This document shows, in pieces, positions 47,001-56,082 of a stretch of DNA of 64,000 bases. Each line of letters starts with the position of its first letter. The stretch's first letter is position 1. Origin of the DNA: Paenibacillus silvisoli (GTDB lineage: Bacteria; Bacillota; Bacilli; Paenibacillales; Paenibacillaceae); assembly GCF_030866765.1 (NCBI RefSeq), contig NZ_CP133017.1, positions 1,145,001 through 1,209,000 on the forward strand, in the 5' to 3' direction. The notes under the pieces were generated by a model. The model made no database searches and was not told the DNA's origin. It saw only the letters and a list, made by a program, of their open reading frames with translations. A program made the position numbers and the translations under genes.

Positions 47001-50000
47001 GCGGGGATGTCTTGACGTACGAGATTGTAACTGCCCCTACCGGTACGTTGAATTTGAACGCTGGAACCGGCGCATATACATACACGCCGCAAGGAACTAG
47101 CGGTACGGATTCCTTCACATACCGCGTGTATGACGGCAAGGAATATTCGGAAGCAGCGACCGTGACGATTACGATCGAAGCGGCACCGCCGGTGAACCAT
47201 AAGCCAGAGGCAGTTGGAGCAACGTTGCTCGCTACCGCAGGCAAAACGGCGAATGGCAATCTTGCAGCTACGGATGCGGACAGCGGGGATGTCTTGACGT
47301 ACGCGATTGTAACTGCTCCTACCGGTACGTTGAATTTGAACGCTGGAACCGGCGCGTATACATATACGCCGCAAGGAACAAGCGGGACGGATTCCTTCAC
47401 ATTCTGCGTATATGACGGCAAGGAATATTCGGAAGCAGCGACCGTGACGATTACGATCGAAGCGGCACCGCCGGTGAATCATGCGCCGGTAGCGAATGGG
47501 CTCTCCGTAGAGCTGAATGAAGATGTGCCGACGGTTATTACGCTCGGTGGAACGGATAGCGACGGCGATTCGCTTACGTATCGGATTGATGATAGGCCAG
47601 ATCATGGCATGCTGACCTTGATTACCGGCGAGCTGAATAAATATACTTACACGCCTTACTACGACTACAACGGGCCCGACTCGTTCACGTATTTCGTGAA
47701 CGACGGCAAAGTAGATTCGGTGTCACCGGCGACGGTATCGATCACCGTAAACGATGTCAACGATCCGCCGATCGCGTCAGAACCTTTTACGATCAACGTC
47801 CTCGCCGGAGATACGGCTACAGGCGGACTAGGCGGATGGGATAAGGAAAATGATCCGTATTCGTACATCGTAACGGATGAGCCTGAGAAAGGTGTTCTGA
47901 CGGTCGATCCGGAGCATGGATATTATTCATACCAGGCCAATGAGTCCGAGAGCGGCGCGGATTCTTTTACATACAAGCTGTTTAATAGCCAAGGCGAATC
48001 CGCGGAAGTAACGGTCAGCATTAACATAACGGTGAACCATGCGCCGGAAGCAAACGAGCTCACGGTCGAACTGAATGAAGATGAGCAGACCGTTATTACG
48101 CTCGGCGGGACGGACAGCGATGGCGATTCACTCTCGTATCGTATTCAGGCTTGGCCAGACAATGGCATGTTGATGTTAATCACTGGCGAGCTCAACAAGT
48201 ATACGTACATTCCTAATGCGGATTTCAACGGATCGGACAGCTTTGCGTATGTCGTGAATGACGGAAGAGTGAACTCGGCGGAAGTCGTCGTTCCGATTAC
48301 GATTGTGCCAAAACAAGACAAGCCTACGGCGTCTACAATATCCATCGAAATCGATGAGGACGGGATCGCATCAGGCAGCTTGAGCGGCTACGATGTGGAT
48401 GGCGATGCGCTGACATACAGACTGACGTCCCCATCATCCACGAGCTTGGGGCAATTTAGCCTCAATCAAGCGACAGGCGCATACACGTTTACGCCGACGG
48501 CCAACGCTTACGGAGCAACGTCTTTCACGTATGTCGTCAACGATGGCAAAGAGGACTCGGCGGAAACAACGATCTCGATCAACGTTTTGCCGGTGAACGA
48601 TAAGCCGCAAGCGCTGGTACCTTCGATTACGGTTAATCGGGGACAATCGACTTCCGGTTCGCTGCAAGGCCTCGATTCGGATGGCGATAAGCTAACGTTT
48701 ATACAGACCGAGGCGCCTTTGCAAGCCAACTTGGTTCTTGACCCGATATCCGGCTCGTACACGTTGACGGCGCATCAGACGGCAAGCGGGACCGACTCCT
48801 TCAAATTCAAAGTCTACGACGGAAAAGTATACTCGGATGTAGTGACGGTTCCGATTACCATTACGACGGATAACGCTCGTCCTGTGGCCAATCCGATCAG
48901 TATTGAAATGAATGAGGATGACACGTATACCGTTGAGCTTGGCGGCACGGATGCAAACAATGATCCGCTGACGCGGCGGATCGCGAAACAGCCGATTAAT
49001 GGCTATATCTTCCCAAGCTCCGGAAGCATAACGAGCTATACCTATATACCGAATTATGGTTTTAGCGGAACGGACTCGTTTACCTATGTCGTGAATGACG
49101 GTTTCGTAGATTCGGAGGTCGTAACGGTCTCGATTACGATTGCCGCGGTAAACGATGCGCCTCATGCGTCGCCGGCATCTATCTCGGTATGGGAGGACGA
49201 TGTCGCAACAGGCAGACTGGGCGCATGGGATGACGAACAGGATCCGCTCACGTTTATCGTGACGTCTTCGCCGTTGAACGGCACGCTGACTCTCGAAAAC
49301 AACGGGGACTACGCATACAGGCCGAATTTGGGCTACATCGGGGCGGACTCTTTTACGTATAAGGTAAACGACGGGGATCGGGATTCGATGGAAGTGACGG
49401 TCCCGATTACAGTACTCGATCCCAATATTCCGCCTATCGCCGGGAATACGGCGTTCACTGTTTCGAGCACCGGCATTTATACAGGCAACCTAAGCGGTGG
49501 CGACGCCGATCAGGATAGTCTGACTTATTCCATCGATTTAGAGCCAGGGGCAGGTACGGTTGAAATCATTGATCAGCGGACAGGGAAGTTTACGTATACC
49601 CCGATGGAAGGGGTAACAGGTTCGGACAGCTTTACGTATAAGGTTTACGATGGGAAGGCGTATTCGAATGCCGGCAACGTTACGGTCACCATCGTGAACA
49701 ACGAGGCCCCGATTGCCCAGGGAGTTGAACTCATAGTCGGAGCGGGTCAAACGAAACACGGTTATTTAGATGCGACTGACGAAGATGCGGACTACGAAAA
49801 TCCAGACTACGTCTTAACTTACGTTCTGGATACGCCTCCGGCTCACGGATCGGTGATCATGAATGAACCAGAGGGAGGCATGTTCATCTATATCCCTTCA
49901 CCGGGTTATTCAGGCGACGACTCCTTCTCGTACAAAGCGTATGACGGTCTGGACTACTCGGAAAGCGCGACGGTTTCCATCTATGTCAATCCTGTGCCGA

Positions 50001-51721
50001 CCGCGTCGGACGCTTCTTACCCGACGCTAGAGGACACGTCCGTAGCTGGACAGCTACCCGGTGAGGATGACAACGGAATTATTCAATATCTCATCGTGGA
50101 TGATCCGATCAACGGCGGAGTGAATTTGAACCAAGAAACCGGTGCATTTACTTATACGCCGAATATGGACTTTAACGGAACCGATTTTTTCACTTACAAA
50201 GTCTACGACGGCACGAGTTACTCGGAGGTCAAAAAGATCACGATTACCGTTGAACCTCAACCCGATCCAATCACCAAGGGAGAGGTTGACGTGGATGGCG
50301 TGATCAATATCCATATGCATGCCGGTCAGACGGCGGTACTGGATTTGTCGCAAGTCTTTATCGATGTGGATGGCGATATCGAATATATGACTTCACTCTC
50401 AAGCCAAGACATGGTCGTCGCGAAGATCAATGGAAATGAATTGACGCTGCTTGCGCCAACCGGCACGTACAGTTTCACTTCATTTAATTTGGTGGCGAGC
50501 GATGACGATTTTGAAACGTTTGTTTCGATTCCGGTTCATCTCGAAGCGGGCGATTTAGAGGGGCCAAGTCCCGATCTGCCGGATGTAGGCCTGCCGAACG
50601 GTGAGTTAACGTATGAAATCGACGTCGCCCCGTATTTCCATGGTAGCTATTCGTATTCCGTAGTAGGCATTGATGGGGGCGCTACGCTGCACTCACTTGA
50701 GGGTTCGACGCTGACGCTTGATTTGGTTCCGGATGACACTTCAATCGTTGCGATATCGGGTACAGATAATAACGGTTTGACGATCATCGATTATTTCTAT
50801 TTGGATGTAGGGCTCGGGGTCAGGGATATCGGCGTGCAATTTTTTGGTAATTACCCAGAGGAAACTTACGTTAGTCATAGCGCCTACATCTATATGAAAG
50901 ACATTTTCCACAGCGCTAACTTGTTCCGGGTTACCGATTACAACGAAGCGGAAATTAAGAGCATCGGCAGTTACTCGTTAGGCAGCTGGACGGACAATGT
51001 CGACTTGAGCCTGTGGACCGATGTGACTTTTTCTGGTGTATCGGAAATTACCGTCGAAGGATGCGCGTCCGAGGAAGAAGCTGGCTGTACGCCGGAGAAC
51101 GTCCAAAGCTACGTCTTGCAAATCAGAGAAAATACGGCTCCTGTAGTAGACGGCCAAGAGTTTATGCCAATCTTTATAAGGAAAGGCGATGCAGCCGAGG
51201 TTAATATTATCGATCCCGACAACGATCCGAATTTGATCGTCGACCCTCAAATGGACGATTCGATTTGCGGGGAAACGGGAAGCTGTATTTCAACAGCCTA
51301 TGCCAACGGGAAGCTGTTCGTCTCTGGGCTAGAAGAAGGCCAGACGAGCCTCGAAATTTTCACATCCGACGGACTTCCGTTTGGTGATCAATACACCTAC
51401 CGTACCTTCGTCGTGCACGATGCCGATGAAATCGTCGATTTTAGCGGCAGCAAGTTTACGGAAATCAAGATCACAAACTATGTAGCGAGTCTGGATCAAT
51501 CCGAGCCTTTGACAGTGGAAGTGGTAGGCTCAAGCGAGATGCTGGCACATTATTCCGATACAACCAGCACCATGCAAGGCGACCATTTCGTTGATTTAGA
51601 AGCCGTCGGCTCTGACTGGGCTTTGCCGGGTATAGAGAGTATTACGCTTAAAGTCACTGATTGGCAGGGCAATTCCGTCGAAATCGATTTGTTATTGTTC
51701 GCGCCGATGATATTGGTATAA
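44072..51721 (+). CDS. giant secreted protein with about 20 tandem-95-type (cadherin/Ig-like) repeats
   Basis: A 2,549-residue secreted protein, probably an adhesin or matrix component. Basic signal peptide with hydrophobic core GLLGAAAAISVPAALALPG. A unique N-terminal domain (about 40-180) is followed by some twenty domains of about 93 residues, each starting NHxP/NDxPxA and containing DxDxDxLTY, the GxxTYTP strand and DSFTYxVxDG: the tandem-95/Big_9 pattern, with Asp/Asn pairs that suggest Ca2+ binding. Repeats 4-10 (residues about 475-1136) are nearly identical. The last 450 residues are non-repetitive. No LPxTG, SLH or membrane anchor is visible. Start at 44072, 11 bases after GGGGAGGG. 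Confidence 0.9.
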   Translation: MTKKQRIQRLKSAKRTAGLLGAAAAISVPAALALPGLAGAASEQSVPVVLKSINSALANEYASKIKAGSSFQLDLTAIFEAADTLDYTVVVQNPNVADVKVAGSSLSINLKKTGSTMVDLIVRLPGQTASIHERFTLKVSANTALGSNISDIIKYFNAHAAELQSPSDFRTLLQAAVSTSVVEPNHAPKASEGTAAVELTAGSSSSIALSDLFSDEDGDELTYRLINPPSSGSFASASIDNATSTLVLNASSVSSQPLSVTVQASDGEASVMKQFSITAKAAPVVNHAPVASAASISVREDGAYTGNLNGVDADNDTLSYFVVTPPGRGVVTLDAGKPGRFTYTPSANANGTDSFTYKVFDGKAYSAEATVSVTITPVNDKPVAAGASIAVTVGNIAQGTLSGSDIEGSALTYSVVSQPTQGTLTVNAATGAYTYTPSATASGSDSFAYVVNDGTIDSDAVTVPITITAVAPANHKPVAVGASLFATAGKTASGNLAATDADSGDVLTYEIVTAPAGTLNLNAGTGAYTYTPLAGASGVDTFTYRVYDGKEYSDAATVTITIEAAPPVNHKPEAVGATLLATAGKQASGNLVATDADSGDVLTYEIVTAPTGTLNLNAGTGVYTYTPLAGASGVDTFTYRVYDGKEYSDAATVTITIEAAPPVNHKPEAVGATLLATAGKQASGNLVATDADSGDILTYEIVTAPTGTLNLNAGTGAYTYTPLAGESGVDTFTYRVYDGKEYSEAATVTITIEAAPPVNHKPEAVGATLLATAGKQASGNLVATDADSGDVLTYAIVTAPTGTLNLNAGTGAYTYTPLAGASGVDTFTYRVYDGKEYSDVATVTITIEAAPPVNHKPEAVGATLLATAGKQASGNLVATDADSGDILTYEIVTAPTGTLNLNAGTGAYTYTPQGTSGTDSFTYRVYDGKEYSDVATVTITIEAAPPVNHKPEAVGATLLATAGKQASGNLVATDADSGDVLTYEIVTAPTGTLNLNAGTGAYTYTPQGTSGTDSFTYRVYDGKEYSEAATVTITIEAAPPVNHKPEAVGATLLATAGKTANGNLAATDADSGDVLTYAIVTAPTGTLNLNAGTGAYTYTPQGTSGTDSFTFCVYDGKEYSEAATVTITIEAAPPVNHAPVANGLSVELNEDVPTVITLGGTDSDGDSLTYRIDDRPDHGMLTLITGELNKYTYTPYYDYNGPDSFTYFVNDGKVDSVSPATVSITVNDVNDPPIASEPFTINVLAGDTATGGLGGWDKENDPYSYIVTDEPEKGVLTVDPEHGYYSYQANESESGADSFTYKLFNSQGESAEVTVSINITVNHAPEANELTVELNEDEQTVITLGGTDSDGDSLSYRIQAWPDNGMLMLITGELNKYTYIPNADFNGSDSFAYVVNDGRVNSAEVVVPITIVPKQDKPTASTISIEIDEDGIASGSLSGYDVDGDALTYRLTSPSSTSLGQFSLNQATGAYTFTPTANAYGATSFTYVVNDGKEDSAETTISINVLPVNDKPQALVPSITVNRGQSTSGSLQGLDSDGDKLTFIQTEAPLQANLVLDPISGSYTLTAHQTASGTDSFKFKVYDGKVYSDVVTVPITITTDNARPVANPISIEMNEDDTYTVELGGTDANNDPLTRRIAKQPINGYIFPSSGSITSYTYIPNYGFSGTDSFTYVVNDGFVDSEVVTVSITIAAVNDAPHASPASISVWEDDVATGRLGAWDDEQDPLTFIVTSSPLNGTLTLENNGDYAYRPNLGYIGADSFTYKVNDGDRDSMEVTVPITVLDPNIPPIAGNTAFTVSSTGIYTGNLSGGDADQDSLTYSIDLEPGAGTVEIIDQRTGKFTYTPMEGVTGSDSFTYKVYDGKAYSNAGNVTVTIVNNEAPIAQGVELIVGAGQTKHGYLDATDEDADYENPDYVLTYVLDTPPAHGSVIMNEPEGGMFIYIPSPGYSGDDSFSYKAYDGLDYSESATVSIYVNPVPTASDASYPTLEDTSVAGQLPGEDDNGIIQYLIVDDPINGGVNLNQETGAFTYTPNMDFNGTDFFTYKVYDGTSYSEVKKITITVEPQPDPITKGEVDVDGVINIHMHAGQTAVLDLSQVFIDVDGDIEYMTSLSSQDMVVAKINGNELTLLAPTGTYSFTSFNLVASDDDFETFVSIPVHLEAGDLEGPSPDLPDVGLPNGELTYEIDVAPYFHGSYSYSVVGIDGGATLHSLEGSTLTLDLVPDDTSIVAISGTDNNGLTIIDYFYLDVGLGVRDIGVQFFGNYPEETYVSHSAYIYMKDIFHSANLFRVTDYNEAEIKSIGSYSLGSWTDNVDLSLWTDVTFSGVSEITVEGCASEEEAGCTPENVQSYVLQIRENTAPVVDGQEFMPIFIRKGDAAEVNIIDPDNDPNLIVDPQMDDSICGETGSCISTAYANGKLFVSGLEEGQTSLEIFTSDGLPFGDQYTYRTFVVHDADEIVDFSGSKFTEIKITNYVASLDQSEPLTVEVVGSSEMLAHYSDTTSTMQGDHFVDLEAVGSDWALPGIESITLKVTDWQGNSVEIDLLLFAPMILV
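45496..47481 (+). repeat. seven near-identical tandem units (4 x 285 bp, 3 x 282 bp) inside the giant gene
   Basis: Units begin after NHK/NH in the boundary GAACCA-TAAGCC: 45496, 45781, 46066, 46351 (285 bp each) and 46636, 46918, 47200 (282 bp each). The 3-base difference is one codon: PLAGASGVDTF in the first four, PQGTSGTDSF in the last three. Elsewhere the units differ by only scattered substitutions, including silent ones. Flanking repeats of the same family are far more diverged. Confidence 0.95.
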
Positions 51722-51727
51722 GAAGGG

Positions 51728-51760
51728 GAGAAGGCCAACTCAATAAGTTGGCCTCTTCTT
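51728..51760 (+). terminator. terminator-like hairpin after the giant gene
   Basis: AGGCCAACT/AGTTGGCCT stem with loop CAATA, followed by the weak tract CTTCTT. Partial readthrough into the glycosyltransferase is possible. Confidence 0.6.
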
Positions 51761-51790
51761 ATCCAACCACACTAAAGGAGAGTGAGCCCC

Positions 51791-53239
51791 TTGCAACAGG
51801 CAACAGAGAAGAAGCCGTCAGCCGGGAATGCCGTTCGCCAAGCGTTAATCGCCCGCAAGTTCAAGCTGGCGGAGAAGCTGGCGCTGGACAGCTTGCGCAG
51901 CCAGCCGCTGGTCGCGCAGAACTGGGTATTTCTTGGCGAAGCGCTCGCGCATCAGGGGGCTGTCCAAGCTGCGAAGCGCGCGTTTGAAAGAGGGCACATT
52001 CTTGACCCGCAGGCGCAATGGTTCGGCGAAGTAAACAAGGCGCTGGCTGCGAGACCGCCCGGCGAGCCTCGCGAGGATCTGTCCTACTTGTGGAAACGGC
52101 CGCAGCAGGAACGAGCCGTCACGGTCACGGCCGCCATTATGACGCGCAACGAGGCGCGCTGCATCGTCCGCTGCGTGAACAGCTTGCAGGACGCGGTTGA
52201 TGAGATTCTCATCATCGACTCCGATTCAACGGACGGAACGATCGAGCTGGTCGAGCATTTGCCGAAGGTGAAGGTCATTCGGAGCGTGGCGCTGAACGAT
52301 GATTTTGCATGGAAACGAAATCAGGCGCTCCCCCATGTGACGAGCGATTGGGTGCTGTGGGTGGATGCCGACGAGTGGCTGTTTGAAGAGGATATCGAAG
52401 CAGTCCGGATTGCGGCCGCGCTGTTCCATACGCGGTGCGAGCATGTCGTGCTGAACGTATGCCAGGTGAATCAGATCCAAGGCCGCGTATCGGCTGACTA
52501 CGCGAACCCGCGCATGTTCCCGGTCAATCGCGGCTTGCACTATTACGGACGCGTGCATGAGCAGGTTGTCATTGAAGGCTCCGATATGTACGATAACCGC
52601 CTCGTTCGGCGGCCGGTCCGCATTCGGCTGCACCATGACGGCTACGAGCCGACGATCATGGGCAATCAGAACAAGCTGCAGCGCAACCTGCGGCTGCTGA
52701 AGCTGATGGTGGAGCAGGAGCCGGACAACCCGGGCTGGATGCTGTACTACGGCAGGGAGACGCTGGCGACGGGAGATATGGAGCAGGCAAAAGCATTGTT
52801 CATCGAAGCGGAGCGTCTGGCGGCGGACAAGCCGAATTTTGGCCGGAAGCTGGATATTCTTATGTATTTGAACAAGATTTACATGAGCATGAAGGATTAT
52901 GACCAAGCCGAGCAAGCCTGCCTGCGGGCATTGGAGGTGCAGCCGAACTTCCCGGATGCGCATTATCATTTAGCGAGAGCTCGGATGAGGAAGGCGGCCG
53001 TGCTGCTGCAGCAGGCAGAGGGAAGCATGAAGGCATCGAAGGAGCATTTTCAAACGTACCGGGGAACGGTGACGGCGGACGCGGCGATTGCGGAGTGGAA
53101 AGCGGATTTGGCATTGGCGGATTTAACGTCCATCGCAGGCAAGCATGCGGATGCGCGAGCCCGTTACGAGGAACTGCTGCAGCGACGGCCTGAATTGGAC
53201 GCGGTGCGTAAGAAGCTGGAAACTTTGCCTCATGTATAA
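51791..53239 (+). CDS. family 2 glycosyltransferase with TPR repeats
   Basis: A protein of about 482 residues. An N-terminal TPR-like helical part (1-90) precedes a GT-A domain with VTAAIMTRNEARCI, IIDSDSTDGT and the DxD-type WVDADEW. C-terminal TPR units follow (about 315-480: WMLYYGRETLATGDMEQA, YLNKIYMSMKDYDQAEQA). GT2-TPR proteins of this type (SunS-like or YqhR-type) often glycosylate proteins or peptides. It lies directly behind the giant repeat protein. AAAGGAGA favours the TTG at 51791; a GTG at 51782 abuts it. Confidence 0.88.
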   Translation: MQQATEKKPSAGNAVRQALIARKFKLAEKLALDSLRSQPLVAQNWVFLGEALAHQGAVQAAKRAFERGHILDPQAQWFGEVNKALAARPPGEPREDLSYLWKRPQQERAVTVTAAIMTRNEARCIVRCVNSLQDAVDEILIIDSDSTDGTIELVEHLPKVKVIRSVALNDDFAWKRNQALPHVTSDWVLWVDADEWLFEEDIEAVRIAAALFHTRCEHVVLNVCQVNQIQGRVSADYANPRMFPVNRGLHYYGRVHEQVVIEGSDMYDNRLVRRPVRIRLHHDGYEPTIMGNQNKLQRNLRLLKLMVEQEPDNPGWMLYYGRETLATGDMEQAKALFIEAERLAADKPNFGRKLDILMYLNKIYMSMKDYDQAEQACLRALEVQPNFPDAHYHLARARMRKAAVLLQQAEGSMKASKEHFQTYRGTVTADAAIAEWKADLALADLTSIAGKHADARARYEELLQRRPELDAVRKKLETLPHV

Positions 53240-53326
53240 AAGCTGATTTTAACTGACATGCTGTTGTCAGCGAACCTGCGCTATAGTAAGGAGCAAGAAC
53301 AAACCGAATGCAGGAGGCGACAACGG

Positions 53327-53824
53327 ATGTTTAGAACCGTTCAAGATTTTATCGAGGATTACAGGGATGAATCGCAGAACACGCTCAAGCTGCTGAATTT
53401 GCTGACGGACGAGTCGTTAAAGTCGGCAAATACGCCGGGCTTTCGCTCGCTTGGCCATTTAGCGTGGCACTTGGTGCACGACGATGCCGGCATGTTGAGA
53501 CGGATCGGGCTTGATTTTAAAGCGCCGCCAGCCGGGGCGGAACCGCCTGAATCGGCAGCCGCAATCGCGGCAGCGTACCGCGAGACGGCGGAGTCGATGC
53601 TTGAAGCGGCATCGCGATGGTCCGATGAGAAGCTGCTGGAGAGCCATAACATGTTCGGACGGAACTGGCAGAATGGCCTGACGTTGCTGATGTTCGTGAA
53701 GCACGAGGTGCACCACCGCGGCCAGCTCACGGTGCTGATGCGCCAAGCGGGACTGCAGACTGCCGGCGTGTACGGTCCGACCAAGGAAGAGTGGGAGAAA
53801 ATGGGCATGACAGCGCCCAAATAA
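53327..53824 (+). CDS. DinB-family protein
   Basis: A 165-residue DinB-like protein distinct from the one at 41526. The metal-type His residues are in SLGHLAWHLVHDD and FVKHEVHHRGQLTVLMRQAG. The latter segment is the classic DinB_2 signature. CAGGAGGCG precedes the ATG at 53327. Function in thiol or damage response is suspected for the family, not shown here. Confidence 0.88.
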   Translation: MFRTVQDFIEDYRDESQNTLKLLNLLTDESLKSANTPGFRSLGHLAWHLVHDDAGMLRRIGLDFKAPPAGAEPPESAAAIAAAYRETAESMLEAASRWSDEKLLESHNMFGRNWQNGLTLLMFVKHEVHHRGQLTVLMRQAGLQTAGVYGPTKEEWEKMGMTAPK

Positions 53825-53828
53825 GAAG

Positions 53829-53878
53829 AAGGCCGAATGAACCGTCCGCGATGAGCGGGGTGTCATTCGGCCTTTTTT
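53829..53878. terminator. terminator between DinB and ankyrin genes
   Basis: AAGGCCGAATGA/TCATTCGGCCTT outer stem with an inner CCG(T)CCGC / GCGGGG part and six T. It serves convergent genes. Confidence 0.9.
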
Positions 53879-53881
53879 CTA

Positions 53882-54805
53882 TTATACGCCGCCTAAGCCT
53901 CTAAGCAGCTCCTCGTGCTCCGTCCGTTTGAAATGGTTCGCCCAGCCGAGCGGCGTGGCGAAATATCGGCGGTCTCTGGCATTCAGTTCGGCGCCGCGCT
54001 CGACTAGCAGCCGGACTAACGCCGTGTTCGTGCCTGCTGCAGCCCAGTGCAGCGGCGCTCCGCCCGTATGATCGAAGCCGGAGGTAACGCCGTTTACATC
54101 CGCGCCCCGGTCAAGCAGGTAGGCGGCGGATTCATAGCTGCCGCCGATGGCCGCGTATATGAGCGCCTGCTGAAGCAGCTCCTCCGGCGGGCTCGGCGTC
54201 GTCGCGTTGACCGGCTCCCGGTGAACGCCTGCGCTAGGCAGCAGCTTGCCGTCGGCTCCGAAGAACGACGGGAGCAGGTCGGCTCGTCCGACGGCTGCGG
54301 CCAGCTCCAGATCAAGCGCGGCGCCGCGCTCGACGAGCAATCTCGCGACGTTCGGGCAGCCGTACCAGAGTGCCTGCGCAAGCGGTCTGCGGTCATCGTT
54401 CAAGCCGTCGACAGGCGAGCCGGCGTCGAGCAAGAACGCCGCCATCTCCACATCGCCGTTGCTGGCCGCCCATTGCAGGGATGTCTCCCCGCGCTCCGGA
54501 TCGATGGCTCGCGCATTGACATCCGCCCCGGCTTCCAGCAGCGCTCGTCCGGTTTCCAGCTGATTCGGGTAGTGCCCGGGCCAGTCGCATAGATGATTCA
54601 GCAGCGTCCGGCCTTGCTTTGACCTGGCATTCGCCAAGGTCGGGTGCGTGCTCAGCAACGCCTTAAGCTGCTCTAGTTGTCCCTCTTTTACCGCCTCATA
54701 CGCCGCCGGATAGACCTCCGAAAGCGACTCGTCCCTCGCTTGGTTATCGATATCGGACGCACAGCTCATGCTTGGATCAGCTCCATTATTCGAAAGTTGT
54801 CCCAC
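53882..54805 (-). CDS. ankyrin-repeat protein
   Basis: A 307-residue cytoplasmic protein with about six ankyrin repeats: GRTLLNHLCDW, GRALLEAGADVNARAIDPERGETSLQWAASNG, AAFLLDAGSPVDGLNDDRRPLAQALWYG, ESAAYLLDRGADVNGVTSG and ALVRLLVERGAELNARDRRYFATPLGWA. It likely serves in protein-protein binding; no partner is evident. GTG start six bases after AAGGAGG. Confidence 0.9.
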   Translation of the reverse strand: MGQLSNNGADPSMSCASDIDNQARDESLSEVYPAAYEAVKEGQLEQLKALLSTHPTLANARSKQGRTLLNHLCDWPGHYPNQLETGRALLEAGADVNARAIDPERGETSLQWAASNGDVEMAAFLLDAGSPVDGLNDDRRPLAQALWYGCPNVARLLVERGAALDLELAAAVGRADLLPSFFGADGKLLPSAGVHREPVNATTPSPPEELLQQALIYAAIGGSYESAAYLLDRGADVNGVTSGFDHTGGAPLHWAAAGTNTALVRLLVERGAELNARDRRYFATPLGWANHFKRTEHEELLRGLGGV

Positions 54806-54915
54806 ACCTTGCCTCCTTCCACTCTATCATGAATCGGTGCCCGCGAAAATAAGATGTACTAAGCGCCAACCAGCAAGAACGCTTCTGTCTGGTTCAAGAA
54901 GGGGGAGCGTGTGAA

Positions 54916-56082
54916 GTGAAATTCGGGCTGACGGATGAGCAAGGGATGATTCGCGAGATGGCGGCACGGTTTGCGGAGCATGAGGTGGCGAGGTCGGCTG
55001 GCGGATTGGATGAGGCCGAATTATTCGACAGGCGTTCGTTTGACGCGATGGCGCAGCTTGGCTTTACGGCATTGCCTTGGCCCGAGGAGGACGGCGGGGC
55101 CGGGGGCGGTTTTGTTAGCTTTGTGCTTGTGCTCGAGGAGCTGTCCAAGGTGAGCGCGTCGCTTGGGGCGGCGCTGTGGGCGCATGTTTTATTGGCGGCG
55201 TGGCCGCTGCACCGGTTCGGAAGCGCGGAGCTGAAGCGGAGCTATCTGGGCCAGCTTGTCGACGGCAGCCGCATCGGCACGGGCATGCTTCCGGGAACGG
55301 TGACGAATGCCGGCACTTCGCTGCGCATCGGCGTTTCGGCTGTGCAGCTGCAGGCTGACGAGGAGTGCTACGTACTGAACGGGCAGCAAAAATATGTCCT
55401 CGGCGGCGCGACCGCCGACTTTTTTGTCATTTACGCGGTGACCGGGGAGAGTGCGGGCGGCAGACGGAAGCGGTACAGCGCTTTTATGATCGACAAGGAC
55501 CTGCCTGGCTTGTCGATCACGCCCGTTACGCGAAAGCTGGGGCTGCGCTCCGCCGGGATGGCGCATTTGAAGTTTACGGACTGCCGCGTGCCGAAGCGGC
55601 AGCGGATCGGCCGCGACGGGCAAGGCGGCGCGATTGCGGGACGCGCGGCGGCTAGCGTGCGTTATGGCCTGGCCGCCGTTGCGGCGGGCATCGCCGGCGG
55701 CGCAGCCGAAGCAGCGCTTGGCTACGCCAAGGAGCGTGCGCAGTTTGGCAAGCCGATCGCGAAGCATCAGGCGGTCGCTTTCATGCTGGCGGACATGCGG
55801 ACGGCGGCGGACGCTTCGCGGCTGCTCGTTTATCAGGCGGCCTGGCAGGAGGATGAGGGGCTTGCCGGAGGCGATGGAGAGAAGGCGGCGCTGGCGCTCA
55901 GCTTTGCGGCGGATGCGGCGATGAAGGCGACGATTCAGGCCGTTCAAGTTTACGGCGGCTACGGGTACATGAAGGAATATCCGGTTGAGCGGTATATGAG
56001 GGACGCGAAGGCGGTGCAAATTTTCAAAGGGCTGGATCTGGCTCCGAAATTGCCGCCGCGGAGGGGGAGACACCATGGCTGA
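54916..56082 (+). CDS. acyl-CoA-dehydrogenase-like protein lacking the usual catalytic Glu
   Basis: A 388-residue FAD enzyme of the acyl-CoA dehydrogenase family by fold: LTDEQGMIREMAARFAEHEV, middle beta domain, RAQFGKPIAKHQAVAF, and QVYGGYGYMKEYPVERYMRDAK. Where the family has IYEGTxxIQR with the catalytic base Glu, this protein reads QIFKGLDLAPKL, that is, Lys in place of Glu and no QxxR. The other frames do not restore it, so it is not a simple frameshift. It may act on a different substrate, use another base or be non-catalytic. GTG start after GGGGGAG; overlaps the thiolase by eight bases. Confidence 0.85.
   Translation: MKFGLTDEQGMIREMAARFAEHEVARSAGGLDEAELFDRRSFDAMAQLGFTALPWPEEDGGAGGGFVSFVLVLEELSKVSASLGAALWAHVLLAAWPLHRFGSAELKRSYLGQLVDGSRIGTGMLPGTVTNAGTSLRIGVSAVQLQADEECYVLNGQQKYVLGGATADFFVIYAVTGESAGGRRKRYSAFMIDKDLPGLSITPVTRKLGLRSAGMAHLKFTDCRVPKRQRIGRDGQGGAIAGRAAASVRYGLAAVAAGIAGGAAEAALGYAKERAQFGKPIAKHQAVAFMLADMRTAADASRLLVYQAAWQEDEGLAGGDGEKAALALSFAADAAMKATIQAVQVYGGYGYMKEYPVERYMRDAKAVQIFKGLDLAPKLPPRRGRHHG

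Noticed and set aside
45518..47605. Long (695-codon) antisense frame opposite the repeat region
   Set aside because: It arises because the same stop-free 282/285-bp unit is repeated; it has no ribosome site and a low-complexity Arg/Ile/Cys product.
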